From assembly GCA_045542485.1 (NCBI GenBank), contig JAZQLC010000027.1, positions 1-64,000 on the forward strand: a stretch of 64,000 nucleotides of DNA. Direction: 5' to 3'. Source of the DNA: SIG575 sp045542485. Lineage in GTDB: Bacteria; Bacillota; Clostridia; Oscillospirales; Acutalibacteraceae. Below, one piece after another: positions 57,008-64,000 of this stretch. Every line of letters starts with the position of its first letter. Position 1 is the first letter of the stretch. Position numbers and translations under genes: made by a program. The notes below the pieces were generated by a model. It saw nothing but the letters and a program-made list of their open reading frames with translations, had not been told where the DNA came from and made no database searches.

Positions 57008-57036
57008 ATTTTAGCATATATCCATAAAAATAACAA
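57008..57036 (-). promoter_or_regulatory. Promoter of the MFS-GH42 operon
   Basis: Minus-strand TTGTTA (57031-57036) and TAAAAT (57008-57013) with a 17-base spacer, 47 bases upstream of the MFS start. Confidence 0.6.
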
Positions 57037-57125
57037 GATTGTTTTTCGTTTTTGTGATGATTTTGTGAATTTTGTTGCATCTTTTTTCGTGTAACAAGCA
57101 AAAATGCTGATGCTGCATTAAAGAA

Positions 57126-57162
57126 AAAACCTTTCCGACGCATCTGAAATCGGAAAGGTTTT
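57126..57162 (-). terminator. Terminator of the histidine-phosphatase gene
   Basis: A perfect 13-bp stem AAAACCTTTCCGA / TCGGAAAGGTTTT with an 11-base loop, ending in six T on the minus strand, directly behind the stop at 57169. Confidence 0.9.
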
Positions 57163-57168
57163 ATTGTT

Positions 57169-58494
57169 TTATTCAAAATCAAGTGAGCCGACACGGACAA
57201 TATATTCTATCAGCTTTTCCTTGCAATAGGCAAACGCCTTGTCATCTCTGATTTTGCTTCTCACAAGTCGGTGGAAGATATTGAGATATGCGAGAACTCT
57301 CGCTCTGTCATCTGCCCTTGAAATGAGAGCTTCTTCCTCGCCGTCAAAATATGTAAGAAGAAACTTTTCCCACACTCTTTTTGCTGTTTCGTAAGAAAAT
57401 CCGAATTTTTTCATAGCGGCTTTTCTGTCAAATTCACCCGTAGCCACAAGGCTTTCATAGAGATTTGCAAGATCAAACACGGGATATCCCATATAGTTTG
57501 TTTCGTTTTCGGTGCAGTAAACTTCACCTTTATCGGCGAAAACTGAATTTGTATCGCAGAAAGCAAGGCGTGTACCCGTTGCCTGTGCACCGGTCACAAG
57601 ACTTCTCAGCTTCTGCCATTTTTCAGCAGTGATATAATGCATTATATCATCTGTCATCTGCGTTTTTTCCGTTCTGATATCAACTGCATTTTCAGCCTTT
57701 TCAGAATGAATTTTCTTCATAAACGATACCAGCTTTTTGACGGTGCCGTCTATATTTTCGCTGTCATCCGCAATCAGCTTCGAAAAGCTCTCCGGCAAAA
57801 CCTCTTCATCCGGAATGCAAAAATGCTTTGTATCGTTAATAGTATCAAAAACAATATCACCGAACCTGTTTGTGCCTTTTTTATAGAAAATTATGTGGGT
57901 GATACCTGTGTTGGTGATTTCAATATCATAAATCGGAGACTCTGTGTAACCCATAATGTGAAACATCATAACCGTTCCGAAAGCAGCGTGTCCCGTAACG
58001 AGCACCTTTTCACCCTTGTTATATCGTGAGCGAAGATATTCGGTAGCCTTTGCTGCTCTCTCGAAAATAGGTTTTTCATTTTCTCTGGGGTTATAGAAAA
58101 GAAGTCCGTCTTCTTCTCTGAAGCCTTCTGCCACGACGGCAGTTTCGCAGAATTCTCTGATTTCCTCAAGACTTCTACCTTTATAGACTTCCTCAACGGC
58201 AACCTCCGTCACAAGCGGAAGAACATTCAGCGTTTTCTTCTCTTTCTGAAAAGACATAATCTCGTTGGCAGTCATAACAGTTCTCACAAGGGCACTTGAA
58301 TAACACGCGTCAAACTCAACGCCTGAAAGATATTTTCCTGCTTTTTTTGCCTGCATAATGCCAAGCTCTGTAAGTCGCGGGTCGTTGATTTCGGTAAACG
58401 AGACTTTCTCATCTCCGAATCCTACGTTGCCTTTGCTTTGACCGTGTCTGACAAGATAAAGTTCAAGCTCAATCACAGGCTTTACATTTCCCAT
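57169..58494 (-). CDS. Histidine phosphatase fused to an APH-like domain
   Basis: 441 residues from ATG 58494 (AGAGGTGA 4 bases upstream). Residues about 10-215 are a phosphoglycerate-mutase-type phosphatase: YLVRHGQSKGN near residue 12 with the phospho-accepting His, acidic ELGIMQAKKAGKYL, and the second His in VLVTGHAAFGTV. The C-terminal half (about 230-441) recalls the kinase-like TIGR02172/APH family: GYPVFDLANLYESLV matches G-H-P-x-F-D-L-A. The N-lobe of a kinase is missing and its catalytic HxD loop is not clear (AFCDTNSVF), so it may be inactive. Phosphatase plus kinase remnant suggests a metabolite phosphate switch; this is inference. Confidence 0.78.
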   Translation of the reverse strand: MGNVKPVIELELYLVRHGQSKGNVGFGDEKVSFTEINDPRLTELGIMQAKKAGKYLSGVEFDACYSSALVRTVMTANEIMSFQKEKKTLNVLPLVTEVAVEEVYKGRSLEEIREFCETAVVAEGFREEDGLLFYNPRENEKPIFERAAKATEYLRSRYNKGEKVLVTGHAAFGTVMMFHIMGYTESPIYDIEITNTGITHIIFYKKGTNRFGDIVFDTINDTKHFCIPDEEVLPESFSKLIADDSENIDGTVKKLVSFMKKIHSEKAENAVDIRTEKTQMTDDIMHYITAEKWQKLRSLVTGAQATGTRLAFCDTNSVFADKGEVYCTENETNYMGYPVFDLANLYESLVATGEFDRKAAMKKFGFSYETAKRVWEKFLLTYFDGEEEALISRADDRARVLAYLNIFHRLVRSKIRDDKAFAYCKEKLIEYIVRVGSLDFE

Positions 58495-58524
58495 AGTATC
58501 ACCTCTGCGCAATAATTTATAAAA

Positions 58525-58552
58525 ATTATATCATAAACAGAAAATTTGTCAA
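58525..58552 (-). promoter_or_regulatory. Promoter of the histidine-phosphatase gene
   Basis: Minus-strand TTGACA (58547-58552) and TATAAT (58525-58530), both perfect, with a 16-base spacer; the start codon is about 30 bases downstream. Confidence 0.75.
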
Positions 58553-58562
58553 ACAAAAATCA

Positions 58563-58602
58563 CCCGTCACAAGCTGCAAACAGCTCGTCACGGGCGTTTT
58601 TA
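58563..58602. terminator. Terminator behind cspA
   Basis: CCCGTCACAAGCTG / CAGCTCGTCACGGG (14-bp stem with one G-U pair, 4-base loop), T-rich on both strands, 13 bases after the cspA stop. Its minus-strand T-tract leads into the promoter of the phosphatase gene. Confidence 0.85.
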
Positions 58603-58614
58603 TGTAACAATAAA

Positions 58615-58827
58615 TTATACAGCCTGAACGTTAACTGCGCGTTTCTTTTCAGGATTTTTGGGGTCTGCTTCTGTTTCGAATGTTACTTTCTGACCCTCGT
58701 TGAGAGTTTTGAAGCCTTCTGCTACGATAGCTGAGAAATGTACAAAAACATCCTCACCTGTTGCGTCGTCAGAAATAAATCCATAGCCTTTTTCTGCGTT
58801 AAACCATTTCACTGTTCCGTTATTCAT
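58615..58827 (-). CDS. cspA: Cold-shock protein
   Basis: 70 residues from ATG 58827 (GGAGGT upstream; a GTG three bases earlier is in frame but less likely). RNP1 KGYGFI and RNP2 VFVHF are both present after the typical NGTVKWFNAEKGYGF start. Cold-shock proteins are RNA chaperones that bind single-stranded RNA and DNA in the cytoplasm. The insertion DPKNPEKKRA near the end is slightly longer than usual. It is a single gene with a perfect promoter, a leader of about 110 bases with a terminator-like stem, and its own terminator. Confidence 0.95.
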   Translation of the reverse strand: MNNGTVKWFNAEKGYGFISDDATGEDVFVHFSAIVAEGFKTLNEGQKVTFETEADPKNPEKKRAVNVQAV

Positions 58828-58867
58828 CACGGTACCTCCGAAAAAAATATTTGCACCAAAAGAGTAT

Positions 58868-58907
58868 AAAAAAATGATTGCCTGTAAATCATCGAACTTA
58901 CAGACAA
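58868..58907 (-). promoter_or_regulatory. cspA leader stem with T-run (attenuator candidate)
   Basis: In the cspA leader TTGTCTGTAA pairs with TTACAGGCAA (10 bp, one G-U, 10-base loop), followed three bases later by seven T. It has the form of a weak terminator lying between promoter and start codon, and may act in temperature- or protein-dependent control. Confidence 0.55.
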
Positions 58908-58943
58908 CCTTTTGATTTCTTTGCGTCTTCTGAATACAAGTCG

Positions 58944-58972
58944 ATTATAACATAGTCATTCTTCTTTGTCAA
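58944..58972 (-). promoter_or_regulatory. Promoter of cspA
   Basis: Minus-strand TTGACA (58967-58972) and TATAAT (58944-58949), both perfect, spacer 17. A consensus sigma-A promoter, expected to be strong. Confidence 0.9.
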
Positions 58973-58978
58973 GTTGTC

Positions 58979-59005
58979 ATAATCAAGACGGACATCTCAT
59001 ATTAT
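58979..59005 (+). promoter_or_regulatory. Candidate sigma-E promoter of spoIVA
   Basis: ATAATC then CATATTAT (58998-59005) with about 14 bases between fits the sigma-E pattern (ATA...CATA-AT) 30 bases upstream of spoIVA. In Bacillus spoIVA belongs to the sigma-E regulon. The site stands back to back with the cspA promoter. Confidence 0.55.
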
Positions 59006-59034
59006 TAACTAAAAAAGATACGGAGGAACAAAAT

Positions 59035-60516
59035 ATGGACACTTCAAACAATATATACGACGACATCTGCAAACGCACGGGCGGAGATATCTACATCGGG
59101 GTTGTAGGCCCCGTAAGAACAGGCAAATCCACATTCATAAAAAAATTTATGGACACTCTCGTAATTCCCAACATCAAGGAAGAAAGTGTGCGTCAGAGAG
59201 CAAACGATGAACTTCCACAGAGCTCGGGCGGAAGAACAATCATGACCACAGAACCGAAATTCATCCCTGAAAATGCTGCCCAAATCACAATCGGCGACAC
59301 AGCCCACCTGAAAGTGAGAATGATTGACTGCGTCGGCTACATAGTCCCCTCTTCTCTGGGATATATCGAAGACGATAAGCCGAGAATGGTCAAAACCCCT
59401 TGGTTTGAAAAGGAAATCCCATTCAATCTCGCCGCAGAAATCGGCACACAGAAGGTAATTTCCGAACACTCCACAATCGGTCTTGTCATCACAACAGACG
59501 GCTCTATCAGTGACATCCCCCGTGAAGAATATGAGGGCTGCGAAGAGAGAGTTATAAGTGAGCTTAAAGAAATTGAAAAGCCTTTCATTGTTCTTCTCAA
59601 CTGCAAAAATCCCCAGAGCGATAAAGCAAAACGCCTTGCAGAAGATATGTCGCTGAAGCACGGAGTTGCCGTCATCCCCGTCAACTGTATGAAACTGAAC
59701 GAAAGCGAAATCAGAGGGATTTTAGAACAGATTCTTTTCAGCTTCCCCCTTAAACAGATTTCATTCGATCTTCCTCAGTGGCTCACTTCGCTTTCAAAAG
59801 AGCATCCGGTCAGACGGTCAATCTATGACACGGTAAAAAATGCTGGAAGCGATATGAAATGCGTCAGGGATGTTTTCAGAATGAGTGAAAAACTCTGTCA
59901 GTGCGAACAGGTTGAAAACGCAAAAGTAGCTTCCGTTGATTTATCTGACGGCAGTGCCGTAATCAAGCCATATATCAGAGACGGTCTTTTCTATGATGTG
60001 CTCGGTGAAAAAACCGGTATAGACATCAGTGATGAAAGCGACCTGATGAAAAATCTTGTTGAACTGACAGAGATGAAGAAGAAATATATGACAATCAAAA
60101 ACGCTCTCGATGAAGTTGAGGCAACCGGCTACGGCATTGTCACGCCTACTCTTGAAGAATTGAAACTTGAAGAGCCCGAAATTATGAAGCAAGGCGGAAG
60201 ATACGGCGTAAGACTCCGTGCATCTGCACCCTCAATCCATATGATGAAGGCCAACATCAACACCGAGGTTGCACCTATCGTAGGCTCAGAAAGCCAGTCA
60301 GAAGAGCTTGTCAACTATCTTCTCAAAGAATTTGAAGAAAATCCTGCAAAAATCTGGGATTCAAATATTTTCGGCAAGTCACTCAATGAACTTGTAGGCG
60401 AAGGGTTACACAATAAGCTTTATCGTATGCCCACAGACGCGCGTATGAGAATTCAGGAAACTCTTGAAAAGGTCATAAACGAGGGTTGCAACGGACTTAT
60501 CTGCATAATTCTCTGA
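59035..60516 (+). CDS. spoIVA: Stage IV sporulation protein A
   Basis: 493 residues from ATG 59035 (CGGAGGA upstream); B. subtilis SpoIVA has 492. SpoIVA is the ATPase that polymerises on the forespore surface and forms the base of the spore coat. The N-terminal NTPase domain has the P-loop VGPVRTGKSTF near residue 28, and SGGRTIMTTEPKFIPE with the conserved Thr-rich switch; the middle (about 240-410) and C-terminal domains complete the family layout, ending GCNGLICIIL, the usual C-terminal form needed for coat targeting. Presence of a complete spoIVA is strong evidence that the organism forms endospores. Confidence 0.97.
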   Translation: MDTSNNIYDDICKRTGGDIYIGVVGPVRTGKSTFIKKFMDTLVIPNIKEESVRQRANDELPQSSGGRTIMTTEPKFIPENAAQITIGDTAHLKVRMIDCVGYIVPSSLGYIEDDKPRMVKTPWFEKEIPFNLAAEIGTQKVISEHSTIGLVITTDGSISDIPREEYEGCEERVISELKEIEKPFIVLLNCKNPQSDKAKRLAEDMSLKHGVAVIPVNCMKLNESEIRGILEQILFSFPLKQISFDLPQWLTSLSKEHPVRRSIYDTVKNAGSDMKCVRDVFRMSEKLCQCEQVENAKVASVDLSDGSAVIKPYIRDGLFYDVLGEKTGIDISDESDLMKNLVELTEMKKKYMTIKNALDEVEATGYGIVTPTLEELKLEEPEIMKQGGRYGVRLRASAPSIHMMKANINTEVAPIVGSESQSEELVNYLLKEFEENPAKIWDSNIFGKSLNELVGEGLHNKLYRMPTDARMRIQETLEKVINEGCNGLICIIL

Positions 60517-60556
60517 GAATATCCGGTTGCAACAAACAATAATTTAAACAAAAATC

Positions 60557-60585
60557 TTTACAAATGAATGTCTTTTTTGTATAAT
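60557..60585 (+). promoter_or_regulatory. Promoter of the small-peptide/PHP unit
   Basis: TTTACA (60557-60562) and a perfect TATAAT (60580-60585), spacer 17, 33 bases before the small gene. Confidence 0.75.
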
Positions 60586-60617
60586 TAAACCATAAAATAA
60601 TCAAAGGAGTGTTTTTT

Positions 60618-60728
60618 ATGGATTTTAATGCATTTTTCAGAGATTTATTTGCAGAGATAAGTTTCTTCCTCTACGACCTGACGGTTAAGCTTACCGAATT
60701 GTTCGGAAACATCGGAATAGGAGGCTGA
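60618..60728 (+). CDS. Small amphipathic peptide, 36 residues
   Basis: ATG at 60618 with AAAGGAG 8-10 bases upstream and a consensus promoter behind it; stop TGA at 60726-60728. The product starts MDFNAFFRDLFAEISFFLYD and contains KLTELFGNIG; it is one amphipathic helix with many Phe and Leu. The PHP-protein gene starts 6 bases later, using a GGAGG that lies inside this frame, so the two are coupled. Too short for usual gene callers. No family recognised. Related-looking tails occur in the PHP protein and in the truncated secreted protein at the right edge. Confidence 0.6.
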   Translation: MDFNAFFRDLFAEISFFLYDLTVKLTELFGNIGIGG

Positions 60729-60733
60729 GTGCT

Positions 60734-62158
60734 ATGAAATTCAGAAAAACTATTTCCGTTTTCCTTGCAACAGTTATGGCTCTGAGCATTTTTACCATTG
60801 GTGCATCCGCATCAGAGCCTACAAAAACAAAGGTTTCTTTCACTCCGGAAAATGTTCAGGGTGAAAAGAACTATACAATTGAAAATCCCTATAAGGATGT
60901 AAAATGGGGTCAGTGGAGAGCGTACAAAGCTTCTCTCCACAGCCACACAAACGCCTCCGATGCGGTTCCCACAATTGCAGAGAGTGTTGAAAAACACTAT
61001 GAACTAGGTTTTGACATTCTCGCAATTTCCGACCACGCAGTCATCGGTGTTCCCTGGAACGAAATCCCCACAACTGTTCCCCTTTACCGTCTTTTCAAAT
61101 TCGGAAATACGAAAATGGGCGCCGTGGATGTTCTCACAGATGAAAGACGCAAGGAAATCACCTCGGGCGTAGGCAGAACAAATGAGGACGGTACTCCCCA
61201 ACCTATGCTTGAAGTTACCGGCTCCGCGGAGCTCAATGGTGCAACACCTATTAACGACTGCCATATTAACTGTTTCTTTATGGATAGCGGCAAGGAATAC
61301 GGTCAGGCAAGAATGGGTGTTTACGGTGATTACGAAACAGTGGCGGAAAAAGTTGGTGAAGCAGGAGGAGTCACCTTCCTTGACCACGTGGGCGAATATG
61401 TGGGCTCTGAGTTTGATATTACAAGAGCCTCACATCCCTATTATGCAAATAAGTTTGCAAACATCTTCCTGAACAATCCCTCCTGCCTGGGTATGGATGT
61501 TAACAGCGGTGTGAACAACCACACAATTTACGACTATATCCTCTGGGACAACATCCTCAAGATGACTCTCCCCTACGGCAAAAATGTTTTCGCTTTCACC
61601 TTCTCTGACGGACATAAGATTGACCAGTATAACAGAAATTATACATATATGCTTATGCCTGAGCTTACAACAGAAGCACTGAGAACAAGTATGGAAACGG
61701 GCGCATTTTTTGCTTGTTCACACTATGCAAGAGCAGACCTTGGCGAAGAGTTCAACGGTGAAGCGTTTGAAACTCCCTTTGTTTCTGTTCTCGATGTAAA
61801 TCAGGGAACTGATACAATTTCTTTTGAGGCTGATAATTACAACTATGTGCGCTGGTATTCAGACGGTGAAATCATTGCCGAGGGTGAAAACCTCACACAT
61901 CTTGACCTTAACAAATACGAGGATAAAATCGGATGTTATGTCCGTTTTACTCTCACAGGCGAAGGCGGTATCCTCTACTCTCAGGCATTCCCCGTAACTG
62001 CCGAGGGCGAGGAAACAGAACAGCCCCTCATCGTTCCCACATACGATGTTCCCCGATTTCTCAGATGTCTTGCGGACACAATGAATGTCCTTCTCGGTTG
62101 GACACCCGTTATGGCAGCTATCAGATATTTCCTTTGGGGCACATATTGGTGGTATTGA
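60734..62158 (+). CDS. Secreted PHP-domain phosphoesterase-like protein
   Basis: 474 residues. Signal peptide with AxA site (IGASASEP, cleavage near 27). The PHP motifs are visible: YKASLHSHTNASDAVPTIAE (H-x-H), DILAISDHAVI near residue 95, FLDHVGEY and, late, FTFSDGHKID. These His/Asp residues bind two or three metal ions in phosphoesterases of the PHP family. The C-terminal part has a beta domain and a hydrophobic end (TMNVLLGWTPVMAAIRYFLW) that may bind the membrane. Outside-the-cell PHP proteins with an unknown substrate are common in gut Clostridia; phosphate ester or diester cleavage is inferred. Start fixed by GGAGG 7 bases upstream. Confidence 0.85.
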   Translation: MKFRKTISVFLATVMALSIFTIGASASEPTKTKVSFTPENVQGEKNYTIENPYKDVKWGQWRAYKASLHSHTNASDAVPTIAESVEKHYELGFDILAISDHAVIGVPWNEIPTTVPLYRLFKFGNTKMGAVDVLTDERRKEITSGVGRTNEDGTPQPMLEVTGSAELNGATPINDCHINCFFMDSGKEYGQARMGVYGDYETVAEKVGEAGGVTFLDHVGEYVGSEFDITRASHPYYANKFANIFLNNPSCLGMDVNSGVNNHTIYDYILWDNILKMTLPYGKNVFAFTFSDGHKIDQYNRNYTYMLMPELTTEALRTSMETGAFFACSHYARADLGEEFNGEAFETPFVSVLDVNQGTDTISFEADNYNYVRWYSDGEIIAEGENLTHLDLNKYEDKIGCYVRFTLTGEGGILYSQAFPVTAEGEETEQPLIVPTYDVPRFLRCLADTMNVLLGWTPVMAAIRYFLWGTYWWY

Positions 62159-62198
62159 TATACCTTATCAGACAACCTTAAAATCATAAGAACAAACA

Positions 62199-62240
62199 AA
62201 ACGCAACAGAACTCTATCTGAGCTTCTGCTGCGTTTTTGT
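62199..62240. terminator. Bidirectional terminator between PHP and sulfatase genes
   Basis: AAACGCAACAGAA / TTCTGCTGCGTTT (13-bp stem with one A-C mismatch on the plus strand, G-U on the minus strand; 12-base loop), followed by TTGTTT on one strand and TTTTGTTTGTT on the other. Confidence 0.75.
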
Positions 62241-62283
62241 TTAAATTATAATTCAGCGGTGTTTATCGAACAAGATCTTTCCG

Positions 62284-63600
62284 TTAATATTTCCGTACTT
62301 TCAGAGGTTTGTGGAAAACGGGCTTTTTCTCACCTGCATTTACCATTTCTCTTGAAAGCAAAGTACGCATTTCGGATATAACCTCTGAATAATTTTTATT
62401 ATTTACAAGATTATTTTTCTCGCAGGGGTCATTTTTCAGATCATACAGAAAATCATCAAAATAATGAACCGCACTGTGCTTGTGCCACCCCGAGCCTATG
62501 GCACGGGCAGAATATTTCCACTTTTTTGTTCTGACCGCTCTTCCTACCTGAGATTCGCTTATCTGAACAAAAACACTGTCTCTTTCCGGCGCAGATATGC
62601 CGTTTACGGGAAGCACGTTTCCTGAATAACTTTCAGGAACAGAAATCCCTGCAAGATGAAGTAGCGTAGGCGGCAAATCTATAAGACTGACAAGGCAGTC
62701 TTTTATCCCGCTTTCTGCAACCGCTCCGCCGCCGAAAACCAGAGGAGTATGTATGCTTGAATCGTGACAGCTGCGCTTATATTCCATATTGCGTGTTTTA
62801 AAATGACATCCGTGGTCACTTGTGTAGACAATAACAGTGTTTTCATAAATGCCCTTTTCTTTAAGGACACCTACAAGCTTACCGACATTTTCATCAAGAC
62901 GATTTATAGATGATATATAATCAGGATATTCCGCTTCATAATCGCCACTCAGAAAAGTCAGGTCATCAGGTATGGGATAATCACGAAAATTATCCACTAT
63001 ATCAGACGGACCCTCAAAGTGTCCGCTGTCATTCTGATGGTGAGGCTCAAGCTGAGAAACAAACATAAAGAAAGGTTTTTCGCTGCTATGATTTCTGATA
63101 TATTCCAATGCAAAATCGTTTATACAATCAGCTCTGTAACCTTTGAAATCTATCTTGTTACCCGCTTCGTCAAAAACAAATCCGTCATAACCGTGGGATG
63201 TAAATTCAAGCACATCGGCTCCGCGGAAATATTTGTATCCGCCTTGCCTTTCTACGGGAACGGCTGTTTTTTCACAGTGAAGTCCTATACCCGGATATTG
63301 GTCAGAGGCGAGATGCCACTTGCCGATATATGCCGTGTCGTAGCCATTTTCGTTAAAGTGGTCTGCAAGTGTTTTTGTATCCTCTGCCAATGCAATACCA
63401 TTCCAATAACACTTGTTCTGCGTTGCATACTGACCTGTCTGCAGACACGCTCTTGCAGGTCCGCAAACCGGCTGACACGTGTAGGATTCCTCAAAAAGAA
63501 CTCCCTCTTGACCTAATTGCCAGACATTGGGCATAAGAAAACTGTTGAGTGTGTCCCACCTTTGCTGGTCCGAAAAATAAAAAATAATATTTGGTTTCAT
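62284..63600 (-). CDS. Sulfatase (Cys-type, formylglycine)
   Basis: 438 residues from ATG 63600 (AAAGGGATT upstream). The sulfatase signature C-x-P-x-R is C46-G-P-A-R50 in YTCQPVCGPARACLQTGQ, so Cys46 would be converted to formylglycine by an anaerobic radical-SAM maturase encoded elsewhere. Metal ligands are seen in FYFSDQQRWD and in VIVYTSDHGCHF. The second signature GKWHL at about residue 97 is also in place. No signal peptide, so it is cytoplasmic and acts on imported sulfated sugars. It hydrolyses sulfate esters; the substrate (mucin O-glycan, algal or glycosaminoglycan fragment) is not determined. Confidence 0.93.
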   Translation of the reverse strand: MKPNIIFYFSDQQRWDTLNSFLMPNVWQLGQEGVLFEESYTCQPVCGPARACLQTGQYATQNKCYWNGIALAEDTKTLADHFNENGYDTAYIGKWHLASDQYPGIGLHCEKTAVPVERQGGYKYFRGADVLEFTSHGYDGFVFDEAGNKIDFKGYRADCINDFALEYIRNHSSEKPFFMFVSQLEPHHQNDSGHFEGPSDIVDNFRDYPIPDDLTFLSGDYEAEYPDYISSINRLDENVGKLVGVLKEKGIYENTVIVYTSDHGCHFKTRNMEYKRSCHDSSIHTPLVFGGGAVAESGIKDCLVSLIDLPPTLLHLAGISVPESYSGNVLPVNGISAPERDSVFVQISESQVGRAVRTKKWKYSARAIGSGWHKHSAVHYFDDFLYDLKNDPCEKNNLVNNKNYSEVISEMRTLLSREMVNAGEKKPVFHKPLKVRKY

Positions 63601-63614
63601 AAAATCCCTTTAGT

Positions 63615-64000
63615 TTATTTAGCAATCAAATTTCCCAAAACACCGAAAATCTTATAAAACACTTCATAAATTACAAAGTATTCACCCATAAGAGGCTCGA
63701 GTATCGCTCCGAGATATCCCATTGTCATAGGTTTTTCATCAAAATCAAAGTCCGTTTTTGTAATTGTGAAAGTGTCGATTGTTTCGCCTGTAATTGTGTC
63801 AACGGTTATAATCTCCATCACGCCGTCTTTTGTGATTTCGATTGTTGAATAACAGTCGTTACCTGTAATAACTGTTTTACCCAGCCAGTAGTAATCATAC
63901 ACTTCGCCTTCATCGGGAGTTCTTGTATTGCCCGAAGCTGCTGTCTGAGTAAAATAAATAACGCCTTCAGGATCTGTTACCTTACCCTCATCATATCCTG
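63615..64000 (-). CDS. C-terminal part of a secreted or membrane-attached protein
   Basis: The frame is open to the right edge, so the start lies outside the window; about 127 residues are visible. The first visible part (GYDEGKVTDPEGVIYF) and TITKTDFDFDEKP look like beta strands of an extracellular domain. The last 33 residues, with LGAILEPLMGEYFVIYEVFY and then KIFGVLGNLIAK, form a hydrophobic amphipathic tail. Similar tails are on the PHP protein and in the 36-residue peptide. It ends 14 bases before the sulfatase start. Function unknown. Confidence 0.7.
   Translation of the reverse strand, partial: GYDEGKVTDPEGVIYFTQTAASGNTRTPDEGEVYDYYWLGKTVITGNDCYSTIEITKDGVMEIITVDTITGETIDTFTITKTDFDFDEKPMTMGYLGAILEPLMGEYFVIYEVFYKIFGVLGNLIAK

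Overview
The window looks like a chromosome segment of an uncultured, anaerobic, endospore-forming member of the Clostridia, probably from a gut or rumen. The evidence is a complete spoIVA, an formate-tetrahydrofolate ligase, a [4Fe-4S]-type single-chain serine dehydratase, SipW-type signal peptidases, strong AGGAGG ribosome binding sites, frequent TTG/GTG starts, moderate-to-low GC, and several enzymes suited to host or plant glycans. I see no rRNA, tRNA, insertion sequence, prophage or CRISPR array.

Layout. (1) 1-7.3 kb: the start of a nucleobase permease running off the left edge, then a forward run of a GH95 glycosidase, an ABC ATPase plus permease, and fhs, closed by a bidirectional terminator. 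A short QueG-like iron-sulfur protein and a 51-residue gene follow. (2) 7.5-38.8 kb: one very long reverse-strand locus of 15 genes. Read from its promoter near 38.77 kb it encodes a degenerate EAL protein, a membrane-anchored fibre-like protein, an alanine-rich TasA-like subunit, a SipW-type peptidase, a membrane-anchored McrB-like AAA+ ATPase, a DUF2357/McrC-like protein whose usual nuclease is replaced by about 400 residues of charged helix, a 5,697-residue secreted beta-helix protein, three more SipW-type peptidases interleaved with four TasA/camelysin-like candidates, and a charged single-pass membrane protein. (3) 39-47.5 kb: a reverse operon of ThuA and Gfo/Idh/MocA proteins, divergent from a forward operon of GH89, a NahK-like sugar kinase, a catalytically dead-looking GDPD-fold protein and sdaA. 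(4) 47.5-58.5 kb: reverse genes including an HTH-membrane-lipase fusion, a hydrolase pair, an MFS/LRR/GH42/lipoprotein operon and a histidine-phosphatase fusion. (5) 58.6-64 kb: cspA, divergent spoIVA, a 36-residue peptide gene with a secreted PHP-domain protein, then a sulfatase and a truncated secreted protein at the right edge.

How it works together (inference). The 31-kb locus is the best candidate for an undescribed system. It combines a cell-surface fibre and giant-adhesin export set (four SipW peptidases with candidate substrates) with a membrane-tethered McrB-like motor and a nuclease-less McrC-like partner carrying a helix that could reach tens of nanometres. A degenerate EAL domain leads the locus and could bind c-di-GMP or a partner without cutting it. 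The flanking genes fit intracellular breakdown of imported fucosylated, alpha-GlcNAc and beta-galactoside oligosaccharides. Function assignments rest on reading motifs by eye; no database search was possible.
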